Part shown: positions 1 to 6,032 of the stretch, in pieces
Numbering within the stretch: position 1 is the stretch's first letter
How the letters are laid out: every line of letters starts with the position of its first letter
From: Propionibacterium sp.
Lineage (GTDB): Bacteria > Actinomycetota > Actinomycetes > Actinomycetales > Actinomycetaceae
Direction of reading: 5' to 3'
Assembly: GCA_030460725.1 (NCBI GenBank)
Contig: JAKECL010000139.1
Span: forward strand, 1 to 6,079
Length of the DNA stretch: 6,079 bases
Notes under the pieces: generated by a model
What the model saw: the letters and a program-made list of their open reading frames with translations, nothing else
Database searches by the model: none
What the model was told of the DNA's origin: nothing
Translations under genes and position numbers: made by a program

Positions 1-564
1 CCCGGCGGCCAGCAGCCGGGCCAGCAACCCGGGTGGTCCTCTCAGCAGCCGATTCCGCCGACCCAGGGACAGGCACCTTACGGGCAGGCCCCCCAGGCAC
101 CGAATCCCTACGGCCAGGCCCCCTATGGGCAGTCCTCCACGCAGCAGGGTTCCTGGTCCCAGTCCGGTGGGTACGCGACGCCCCAGGACGGCGCCTACGC
201 ACAGGCCGGGGAACAGGCACCGCAGGCCGCCTACGGCCAGCAGGGGACCTTCACGCAGTCCTACGGGGTCGGGACCTATGTGGAGGTGGAACGCCTGCGT
301 TCGAACTCCACCATCGTGCTGGTCCTCGGGATCCTCGGCATCGTCCAGATCCTCCCCATCATCGGCGGCATCGTGGCCTGGGTGTGGGGTGGATCCCTGG
401 TCCGTCAGGGCCAGGAGGCGGGCCTGCCCGACGACGTCACCCAGAACGCCCGGATCGGGCGGATCCTCGGGATCATCTCCGTGGCCCTGTGGGGAGTGCT
501 GCTGGCCTTCTTCATCGTGGCCGTGATCTTCGGCGTCGTCGTCGCGAGCAACAGCGGGAGCTGA
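1..564 (+). CDS. Gln/Gly/Tyr-rich two-helix membrane protein (DUF4190-like), 5' end missing
   Basis: The reading frame is open from base 1 to a TGA at 562-564, so 187 C-terminal residues are visible and the true start lies outside the window. Visible residues 1-93 are low-complexity and rich in Gln, Gly, Pro, Ala, Ser and Tyr, with repeated YGQAP/YGQ units (27-31, 37-41, 42-44, 78-80); this part is probably disordered and cytoplasmic. Two hydrophobic segments follow, about 103-131 and 155-182, joined by a short polar loop (RQGQEAGLPDD) and ending in a short tail. A disordered Pro/Gln/Tyr-rich N-terminus plus a two-helix hairpin is common in actinobacterial DUF4190-type proteins, whose role is unknown. 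A GTG at 280 could start a 94-residue protein, but the in-frame Y/Q-rich coding upstream argues that it is internal. The gene ends at its own terminator and so is transcriptionally separate from the next gene. The membrane location is well supported, the family name only moderately. Confidence 0.85.
   Translation, partial: PGGQQPGQQPGWSSQQPIPPTQGQAPYGQAPQAPNPYGQAPYGQSSTQQGSWSQSGGYATPQDGAYAQAGEQAPQAAYGQQGTFTQSYGVGTYVEVERLRSNSTIVLVLGILGIVQILPIIGGIVAWVWGGSLVRQGQEAGLPDDVTQNARIGRILGIISVALWGVLLAFFIVAVIFGVVVASNSGS
76..132 (+). repeat. Short in-frame repeat coding PYGQAP units
   Basis: The codons at 76-93 and 106-123 both encode PYGQAP, and 124-132 adds a further YGQ. The two DNA copies differ only at third codon positions (for example ggg/ggc for Gly and cct/ccc for Pro). 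The similarity is therefore kept at the protein level, which supports this frame as the real coding frame over the overlapping alternatives. Confidence 0.7.
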
Positions 565-585
565 TCCTCCTCCCACATGCCCACG

Positions 586-618
586 CGCTGCCCGACCGGG
601 GTTCCCGGTCGGGCAGCG
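586..618 (+). terminator. Perfect 15-bp hairpin terminator after the DUF4190-like gene
   Basis: The arms CGCTGCCCGACCGGG (586-600) and CCCGGTCGGGCAGCG (604-618) are exact reverse complements around the 3-base spacer GTT. The hairpin begins 21 bases after the stop codon at 562-564. No T-run follows (GTGCATCTG comes next), so this is a T-less hairpin of the kind often seen in high-GC actinobacteria. A perfect 15-bp stem is very unlikely by chance, and its place between two co-directional genes fits termination. Confidence 0.85.
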
Positions 619-677
619 GTGCATCTGCGTGGCCCCTCGTCGGCGCACCACGGGACCCCTCGCGCACACGGCAGGAG

Positions 678-707
678 CGGCGGCGCCCTCGTCCACACGG
701 CGGCGCC
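678..707 (+). repeat. 10-bp direct repeat CGGCGGCGCC, two copies 20 bp apart
   Basis: CGGCGGCGCC occurs at 678-687 and again at 698-707, a start-to-start distance of exactly 20 bp, about two helical turns. Each copy contains the palindrome GGCGCC. The pair lies about 40-70 bp upstream of the proposed -10 hexamer of the ABC-class ATPase gene, where an activator or repressor could bind. GC-rich repeats arise readily by chance in such DNA, so a regulatory role is only a possibility. Confidence 0.35.
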
Positions 708-747
708 AGGGACCCGGAGGGAAGCCACCCCCGCACCGGGCTCGACC

Positions 748-761
748 TAGACTCGGGCCCA
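748..761 (+). promoter_or_regulatory. -10-like element placed for a leaderless transcript
   Basis: TAGACT at 748-753 matches the actinobacterial TANNNT -10 pattern and is one of few AT-containing hexamers in this gap. Seven bases (754-760, CGGGCCC) separate it from the ATG at 761, so transcription would start at or within a base of the A of the start codon. There is no purine-rich ribosome-binding site in those seven bases, as expected for a leaderless mRNA. No convincing -35 box is seen about 17 bp upstream, which is common for such promoters. Confidence 0.6.
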
Positions 762-2521
762 TGACGCCACGTCCCGATCCCTCCCGCCACAGCCACACCG
801 GACACGGGCAGGAGCGTCCCCTGAGGCGACGTTCCGGCTCCGACCAGGACCTCATCGCAGACCTGCGTCGCCTGGACGGTCGCAACTACGGGGCCTACAA
901 GTCGGTGACGGGTGACTGGGACTACGGTGATTTCTCCCTGGCCATCGACCGGGTCCAGTCCGACCCCTACGCGCCACCCTCGTCCCTGCGGGCCTTGGCG
1001 GACCCGCGCCGCATGGGGGTGCCCGCGGACTGCCTGGCCACCCCGGACCAGCGACTCGCCGTGGCCGACTACCTGCTGCGCGCCTTCCACGAGGCACTGG
1101 GCGCATACGCCCCCTCCGGGGACGTCCACATCGCCCGGGCGGGTCAGGAGATCCTCCAGCGCTCGGCGTGCACCGTGGACCCTGAGCGGGTGGAGGTGCG
1201 ATTCCAGGTGCGCATGCCGGCCCACGGGCGCACGATCCAGGGCGGGGCCGCCGCCCGGCTCTTCGACCTCGACGTGCCCGACACCGTGATGGCCACCTTC
1301 GACTTCGTCTCCGAGGATGCGGGAGAGCGGGTGGAGGCACTGCGCCGCCACGTCCATGCCCTCGAGGACCACCGGGCACTGCAGGAGGCCCTCGCCCAGC
1401 GCGGCTGGATCGCCTTCGTCGCCGACGGCGCGGTCCTGGCCCGACGCTCCGGCATCTCGCAGAAGCCGCTGGAGGAGGCGGTGCCCTTCGCCTCGCCCGA
1501 CACCCTGCGCCAGCGGCTCACCCTGCCCCATGCGGGGGCCGTGACCGGCATGGCCCTGGAGCCCGGTGTCACCGTCATCGTGGGTGGGGGCTACCACGGG
1601 AAGTCCACGCTGTTGGGCGCCCTGCAGCGTGGGGTCTACCCGCATGTGCCCGGGGACGGGCGCGAGTTGGTGGCCACCGTGCCTGAGGCGATGAAGATCC
1701 GCGCCGCGGACGGTCGTGCCGTGAGCGAGGTGGATGTCTCCGCCTTCATCACCCACCTCCCCGGGGGCGCCGACACGACCCACTTCTCCACGGAGAACGC
1801 CTCCGGGTCCACCTCCCAGGCCGCATCCCTGGTGGAGGCCGTGGAGCTGGGCAGCCAGCTGCTGCTCATCGACGAGGACACCTCAGCGACGAACCTCCTG
1901 ATCCGTGACGCGCGCATGCGCGAACTGGTGCACGCCGACAAGGAGCCGATCACCCCACTGGTGGACCGCATCGGGGGCCTCGCCCGCGAGCGCGGGGTGT
2001 CCACGGTGCTGGTCATGGGCGGGTCCGGGGACTACCTGGACGTCGCGGACCGCGTGCTCATGATGGACACCTACCGCTGCCTGGACGTGAGCGCGCGCGC
2101 ACGCGAGGTCTGTGCCGCCATGCCCCGGCAGCGCTCCGACATCCAGGGCTTCGACGAGGTCGGCGCACGCACGCCACTGCGTGCACGCGGGGGCGCAGAA
2201 CGCCCCAAGACGAAGGCACAAGGCCTGGACCAGGTGGTCCTCGACCGCCAGACGGTGGACATCTCAGATGTGGAGCAGGTCGTGGATCCCGGCCAGAGCG
2301 AGGCCATCGCCTGGGCGATGCGCGGCCTGCTGGAGGAGGTCTTCGACGGGCACACCACCCTGGGCGAGGGACTGGACCGCATCGAGGCCCTGCTGCGCGA
2401 GCAGGGCCTGGACGGGCTCACCCGCTTCGGCGCACGGGAGTACCCCGCCTTCCTGGTGCGCCCCCGTCGGGTGGACCTGGGGGCGGCCCTGAACCGGTAC
2501 CGGGCACTGCGCCTGGCCTGA
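761..2521 (+). CDS. ABC-class P-loop ATPase (COG3044 / PF09818 family), function unknown
   Basis: This 586-residue soluble protein has no signal peptide or membrane segment. A variable, charged, probably disordered tail of about 28 residues precedes an N-terminal domain with family-typical DGRNYGAYK (39-47) and IDRVQSDPYAPPS (62-74). The ATPase core follows: Walker A GGGYHGKST (275-283; Lys281, Ser282), a signature-like stretch ASGSTSQ (347-353), Walker B LLLIDEDTS (367-375; Asp371, Glu372) and GGSGDYLDVAD (420-430). The C-terminal domain carries VDISDVEQVVD (499-509). All key ATP-binding residues are present and the length suits the family. ATP binding and hydrolysis are therefore expected, but the bacterial substrate is unknown. 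A trypanosome relative, MRB1590, is an RNA-binding protein of the mitochondrial RNA-editing machinery, which hints at nucleic acid binding here; that is inference. ATG 761 was chosen because it sits just after a -10 element; the upstream in-frame ATG at 629 would add 44 non-family residues. The gene stands alone between a terminator and the transporter genes. Confidence 0.92.
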   Translation: MTPRPDPSRHSHTGHGQERPLRRRSGSDQDLIADLRRLDGRNYGAYKSVTGDWDYGDFSLAIDRVQSDPYAPPSSLRALADPRRMGVPADCLATPDQRLAVADYLLRAFHEALGAYAPSGDVHIARAGQEILQRSACTVDPERVEVRFQVRMPAHGRTIQGGAAARLFDLDVPDTVMATFDFVSEDAGERVEALRRHVHALEDHRALQEALAQRGWIAFVADGAVLARRSGISQKPLEEAVPFASPDTLRQRLTLPHAGAVTGMALEPGVTVIVGGGYHGKSTLLGALQRGVYPHVPGDGRELVATVPEAMKIRAADGRAVSEVDVSAFITHLPGGADTTHFSTENASGSTSQAASLVEAVELGSQLLLIDEDTSATNLLIRDARMRELVHADKEPITPLVDRIGGLARERGVSTVLVMGGSGDYLDVADRVLMMDTYRCLDVSARAREVCAAMPRQRSDIQGFDEVGARTPLRARGGAERPKTKAQGLDQVVLDRQTVDISDVEQVVDPGQSEAIAWAMRGLLEEVFDGHTTLGEGLDRIEALLREQGLDGLTRFGAREYPAFLVRPRRVDLGAALNRYRALRLA

Positions 2522-2656
2522 GGCGGGCCCACACCCTGCGGCCTCGCCGCCCGCGCCCCTCGACCGCTCACCACCCTGAGAGCCCCCACCCGGGACCTTT
2601 CAGGGATGTCCCCCATGTCTGGAACAGGCCCGGAGGGGAGAGGATCGGAGCATGTC

Positions 2657-2664
2657 AGAAGGAG
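2657..2664 (+). promoter_or_regulatory. Ribosome-binding site deciding the ABC ATPase start
   Basis: AGAAGGAG at 2657-2664 is a near-perfect anti-16S match five bases before the ATG at 2670. A second in-frame ATG lies at 2652, with a weaker purine run GAGAGGA (2638-2644) upstream of it. The stronger site favours 2670. The six residues gained from 2652 (MSEGVH) have no family similarity that I can see. Confidence 0.7.
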
Positions 2665-2669
2665 TTCAC

Positions 2670-3443
2670 ATGTCCCACACCACCATCCCCCAGACTGGCG
2701 CCCCCGGAGCCACGCCCGCACCCGGTGCCCCTCTCGCCATCGTCTCCCTGCGAGGGGTGTCGAAGGTCTACGGCTCGGACCAGACCCGGGTCGTCGCCCT
2801 CGGCAATGTCGACGTCGACTTCCTCCAGGGTCAGTTCACCGCCATCATGGGGCCCTCGGGCTCCGGCAAGTCGACCATGCTCCATGTCCTGGCCGGTCTG
2901 GACACCGCCACCTCCGGCAGTATCGAGATCGAGGGGACCGACCTCACCCGCCTCTCCGATGACGAACTGACCCGCGTGCGCCGGGACCGCATCGGCTTCG
3001 TCTTCCAGAGCTTCAACCTGGTGCCCACCCTCGACGCCCGCGCCAACATCCTCCTGCCTCTCAGGCTCGCAGGCAGGCGCCCCGACCAGGCCTGGTTCGA
3101 CCAGGTGGTGAGCGCCCTGGGTCTCTCCGACCGCCTCACCCACCGCCCTGCGGAACTCTCCGGAGGACAGCAGCAGCGCGTCGCCGTCGCCCGCGCCCTG
3201 GTCATGCACCCCGCGGTCATCGTCGCCGACGAACCCACCGGGAACCTCGACTCCCGCGCATCGGCCGACGTCCTCACCCTGTTGCGCACGGCCGTGGACC
3301 AACTCGGCCAGTCCGTCATCATGGTCACCCACGACCAGGCCTCCGCGGCCGCCGCGGACCGTGTGCTCGTCGTGCGCGACGGACACGTCGTGGCCGATCT
3401 CGACCACCCGGACGCCCACACCCTCATGGAGGCCGGGCGATGA
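2670..3443 (+). CDS. MacB/LolD-type ABC transporter ATP-binding protein
   Basis: This 257-residue cytoplasmic ATPase would power the permease encoded next to it. After a Pro/Ala-rich tail (about 1-20), a complete nucleotide-binding domain is visible: A-loop Tyr34 in VSKVYG, Walker A GPSGSGKST (61-69), Q-loop Gln113 in FVFQSFNLVPTL, signature LSGGQQQR (163-170), Walker B VIVADE (183-188) with D-loop NLD (192-194), and H-loop His221 in MVTHD. The FQSFNLVPTL and ADEPTGNLDS wording is typical of the MacB/LolD/FtsE branch, whose ATPases pair with FtsX-like permeases rather than import permeases. No catalytic residue is missing, and the length is normal for the family. The stop codon overlaps the permease start (ATGA), so the two are translated as a coupled pair. 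The start at 2670 is set by the AGAAGGAG site; 2652 is the alternative. No convincing promoter was found in the 148 bases upstream. The substrate is not predictable. Confidence 0.95.
   Translation: MSHTTIPQTGAPGATPAPGAPLAIVSLRGVSKVYGSDQTRVVALGNVDVDFLQGQFTAIMGPSGSGKSTMLHVLAGLDTATSGSIEIEGTDLTRLSDDELTRVRRDRIGFVFQSFNLVPTLDARANILLPLRLAGRRPDQAWFDQVVSALGLSDRLTHRPAELSGGQQQRVAVARALVMHPAVIVADEPTGNLDSRASADVLTLLRTAVDQLGQSVIMVTHDQASAAAADRVLVVRDGHVVADLDHPDAHTLMEAGR
3426..3432 (+). promoter_or_regulatory. Ribosome-binding site for the permease inside the ATPase gene
   Basis: ATGGAGG (3426-3432) lies within the last codons of the ATP-binding gene, seven bases before the permease ATG at 3440. With the ATGA stop/start overlap at 3440-3443 it supports coupled translation, giving matched amounts of the two subunits. 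Confidence 0.65.
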
Positions 3444-5971
3444 CCGGACTCCTGCGGGCCAACGTCCGCCAGCACGGGCGCCGCTACGTCGCCACGGGGA
3501 TCGCCGTCGCGATCTCCACGGCCTTCGTCCTCGTCTGCCTGATCTTCACCCAGGGGCTCGCCGCCTCCCTGACCGCCACGATCCGCGACTCCTACACCGG
3601 GGTCGCCGTCTACGTCGACCAGTCCCCCGACGCCACCGACTCCCCTGACTTCCAGGCCCTGGCCACGCAGCTGCAGAGCTCACCCGGTGTGGGCACGGTC
3701 CAGGTCGTCGAGTCCTCCTACCTGGAGCTCACCGCCAACGGCACACGCGTCCAACGCAACGCCGAGCCCGTGGCGAGCACCCCCTTCCTGGTTCCCGTCC
3801 CCTCCCAGGGAGCCCTGCCCACCGCCGATGACCAGATCCTCATCGACGAGGGCGCCGCGCAGCAGCTGGGGGTCGGCGTCGGGGACCCTGTCGATGTCCT
3901 GGTCCAAGACCTCTCTGTCACCCGGGGTGAGGACACCGCCCCCACCACCCAGACGCTCACCTTCACAGTGAGCGGGGTCGTGCCGACGCAGTCGCTCAGC
4001 TCCTCCCCCAGGGCCGTCCTCACCGCTGCGGGTTTCCATCGAGTGGCGCCCCAGCCGTGGCAGTCCGCCCTCAGGATCTCCTCGGCGGATGGGTCGGAGT
4101 CCCCGACCTCCGACGTCCAGACCAGCCTCGCGCAGAGCGTCCAGACGGTGGTCGGCTCCGACCAGGACGTGCGGGTGCGCACCGCCTCCGACGCCATGGC
4201 TGCGGACCTGTCCGAGGCGAAACTCGGCCAGGGCACGATGACGGCAATGCTCCTGGCGTTCCCTCTGATCGCGGTCCTCGTGGCCTCCATCGTCGTGTCC
4301 TCCACCTTCCAGGTGGTCCTCCAGCAGCGCACCCGTGAGCTGGCGCTCCTGCGTACCATCGGCGCGACGCGCAGCCAGGTGCGGCGTCTCCTCCTCCAGG
4401 AGTCCTTCACGGTGGGGGCGCTGTCCTCCCTGCTCGGCGTCGTCCTCGCCTACCTCCTGGGAGCGTGGGGGTTGGAGGCGGCCGGGTTGGCGGACTCCTA
4501 CGTTGCCGGACTCACCCTGGTCAATCCCCTGACGATGCTCGGCGTGTGGGCGTTGGGCACCCTGCTGACGGTCCTGCTGGGGATGGGAGCCGCCCGCGCG
4601 GCCTCCCGCGTCTCCCCCATGGCAGCCCTCCAACCCGTCGACGAGTCGGGTACTGCGGCCCGGCGCTCCGGGCGGGTGCGCGCAGTCATCGGTCTGGTCC
4701 TGGCGGTGCTGGGCGGGGGCGTCATCTGGATGGGCCTCCACGTGGACACCAGCGACGCACAGTCCGGGTCGGGTGTCCTCATGGTGCTCGCCGGGTGCGG
4801 CGTCTGCCTGATCGGACTGCTCATGACGGCGGGCGTGGCACTGCCCGTGGTCACCCACCTGCTGGGACGCCTCGCGGGTGGCGCAGTGGGGCGGATGGCA
4901 CGGGAGAACTCCCTGCGCAACCGTCGCCGCACGGCCTCCACGGGAACGGCCATCGTCATCGGCGTGACCCTGGTGACGACACTCCTCGTGGGCACTGCCT
5001 CCACGCGTGCGGGCATCAACCAGGCCCTCGACAAGGAGGCGCCCATCGACCTGCTCGTCTCCACCACCTCCGGGGCGTCACTGTCCGCCGACATCCCCAC
5101 CCGCGTCCAGGAGGTCGCGGGCGTCCAGGCGCTCGTCCAGATCCGCGGCTCGGAGGGGACCCTGAGCGTCCCGGGCGGGGAGACCCAACCGATGTCCCTC
5201 CTGGGAGAACCCGACCTCACCGCGATCTCGCGCGCCGCGATCGCCCAGCCCTCCGCAACCGAGGTCCAGGTCTCCCCCGGGGAAGCCGTGGACGGGCAGA
5301 CGGCAACGGTCTGTGCGGGCGAGGGGTCCTCCAACTGCACAGAGCTGAGAGTCGTGACAGATGAGTCGACCTCCCCGGGTCAGGCGCTGGTCGCGGAGGA
5401 GACCCTCGCGCGCCTCGCCCCGGAGGCGGGAGTCTCCCAGCTCGCCGTGCGCCTCAGCGACGACGCGGACGCGGACCGTGTCCAGACGGACATCCTCTCC
5501 CTGGACTCCACCCTGGACGTCAGTGGGAGTGCGCCGGTGCGCGCCCAGTTCACCCAGGTCCTCGACGTCACCTTCCTGGTGCTCCTGGTCCTCCTGGGGG
5601 TCTCCGTCCTCGTGGCGCTCGTCGGCGTCACCAACACCTTGTCCCTCTCAGTGGCGGAACGCACCCGCGAGAACGGGCTGTTGCGCGCGCTGGGACTCAC
5701 GAAACGCCAGATGAAGCGGATGCTCCTCATCGAGGCGTTGCTGATCTCCGGATCGGGTGCGTTGGCGGGCATCGTCATGGGCGTCGGCTTCGGGTTGGTC
5801 GGCACGAAGGCGGTCTTCGCCGCGGCAGGCATGGCCCCGGCCTACGTCCTGCCCTGGTGGCAGCTGGGGGCCGCGGTCCTGGTGATGGTCCTCGCCGCCG
5901 TGGTCGCCTCGTGGTGGCCGGGCAGGCGTGCCGCGCGGACATCGCCCGTGGAGGCTCTGGCCTCCGAGTGA
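3440..5971 (+). CDS. FtsX/MacB-type ABC transporter permease with two extracytoplasmic domains
   Basis: This 843-residue integral membrane protein partners the ATPase above. I place ten hydrophobic helices at about 18-42, 267-290, 323-347, 362-385, 414-433, 445-473, 500-519, 707-732, 763-788 and 806-826. Helices 1-2 and 7-8 flank large polar regions (about 43-266 and 520-706), the MacB_PCD-like extracytoplasmic domains. Each half carries an FtsX core: QQRTRELALLRTIGATRSQ (295-313) and AERTRENGLLRALGLTKRQ (739-757), each ending in an Arg-rich SPxxAL tail (386-397 and 828-840). The protein is thus an internal duplication fused in one chain, a usual layout and length for actinobacterial ABC3-type permeases. 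In this class ATP-driven closing of the dimer moves the outer domains; exports or extraction of lipids, peptides or drugs are known in the family, but the substrate here is unknown. Cys625 and Cys633 lie eight residues apart in the second outer domain and could form a disulfide. A terminator follows 12 bases after the stop. Confidence 0.94.
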   Translation: MTGLLRANVRQHGRRYVATGIAVAISTAFVLVCLIFTQGLAASLTATIRDSYTGVAVYVDQSPDATDSPDFQALATQLQSSPGVGTVQVVESSYLELTANGTRVQRNAEPVASTPFLVPVPSQGALPTADDQILIDEGAAQQLGVGVGDPVDVLVQDLSVTRGEDTAPTTQTLTFTVSGVVPTQSLSSSPRAVLTAAGFHRVAPQPWQSALRISSADGSESPTSDVQTSLAQSVQTVVGSDQDVRVRTASDAMAADLSEAKLGQGTMTAMLLAFPLIAVLVASIVVSSTFQVVLQQRTRELALLRTIGATRSQVRRLLLQESFTVGALSSLLGVVLAYLLGAWGLEAAGLADSYVAGLTLVNPLTMLGVWALGTLLTVLLGMGAARAASRVSPMAALQPVDESGTAARRSGRVRAVIGLVLAVLGGGVIWMGLHVDTSDAQSGSGVLMVLAGCGVCLIGLLMTAGVALPVVTHLLGRLAGGAVGRMARENSLRNRRRTASTGTAIVIGVTLVTTLLVGTASTRAGINQALDKEAPIDLLVSTTSGASLSADIPTRVQEVAGVQALVQIRGSEGTLSVPGGETQPMSLLGEPDLTAISRAAIAQPSATEVQVSPGEAVDGQTATVCAGEGSSNCTELRVVTDESTSPGQALVAEETLARLAPEAGVSQLAVRLSDDADADRVQTDILSLDSTLDVSGSAPVRAQFTQVLDVTFLVLLVLLGVSVLVALVGVTNTLSLSVAERTRENGLLRALGLTKRQMKRMLLIEALLISGSGALAGIVMGVGFGLVGTKAVFAAAGMAPAYVLPWWQLGAAVLVMVLAAVVASWWPGRRAARTSPVEALASE

Positions 5972-5983
5972 CACGGGCACTTC

Positions 5984-6017
5984 CGGCCCCGACCTCCCCC
6001 CGGGGAGGGCGGGGCCG
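5984..6017 (+). terminator. Long GC-rich hairpin terminator after the transporter operon
   Basis: The arm 5984-5998 (CGGCCCCGACCTCCC) pairs with 6003-6017 (GGGAGGGCGGGGCCG), with a single A/G mismatch (5992/6009) and a four-base loop at 5999-6002. It starts 13 bases after the permease stop codon. No T-run follows (CCCGCGTCG), matching the T-less hairpin at 586-618. It should end transcription of the two-gene operon. Confidence 0.85.
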
Positions 6018-6032
6018 CCCGCGTCGCCCCGT

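Noticed and set aside
33..764. Plus-strand 243-residue frame overlapping the first gene and crossing the terminator
   Set aside because: Its product is a Pro/Arg/Gly-rich string without domains and it runs through a perfect hairpin. The frame at 1-564 has coherent membrane helices and synonymous repeat differences.
512..1783. Long minus-strand open frame (423 residues) opposite the ABC-class ATPase gene
   Set aside because: It is rich in Gly, His, Gln and Arg, has no recognisable domain, and lies antisense to a gene with clear conserved motifs. Long antisense frames are expected in very GC-rich coding DNA.
2522..2554. Possible terminator after the ABC-class ATPase gene
   Set aside because: The best pairing is only GCGGGC (2523-2528) with GCCCGC (2549-2554) around a 20-base loop. 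This is far weaker than the two other hairpins and easily due to chance.
2592..2612. Inverted repeat GGGAC-N11-GTCCC upstream of the transporter genes, as a possible operator
   Set aside because: The arms are only 5 bp with no extension, and no -10/-35 pair could be placed around it. This is too weak to call in GC-rich DNA.
2615..2620. ATGTCT as a -10 box for the transporter operon
   Set aside because: It does not fit TANNNT well and has no -35-like hexamer at a suitable distance. The operon's promoter stays unlocated.
3680..4858. Minus-strand 392-residue frame inside the permease gene
   Set aside because: The His/Gly/Asp/Arg-rich composition is a codon-bias shadow of the permease, which has convincing helices and FtsX motifs on the plus strand.
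4465..5364. Plus-strand 299-residue out-of-frame frame within the permease
   Set aside because: It is Gly/Arg/Pro/His-rich and has no hydrophobic or domain pattern; it is a shadow frame of the permease.
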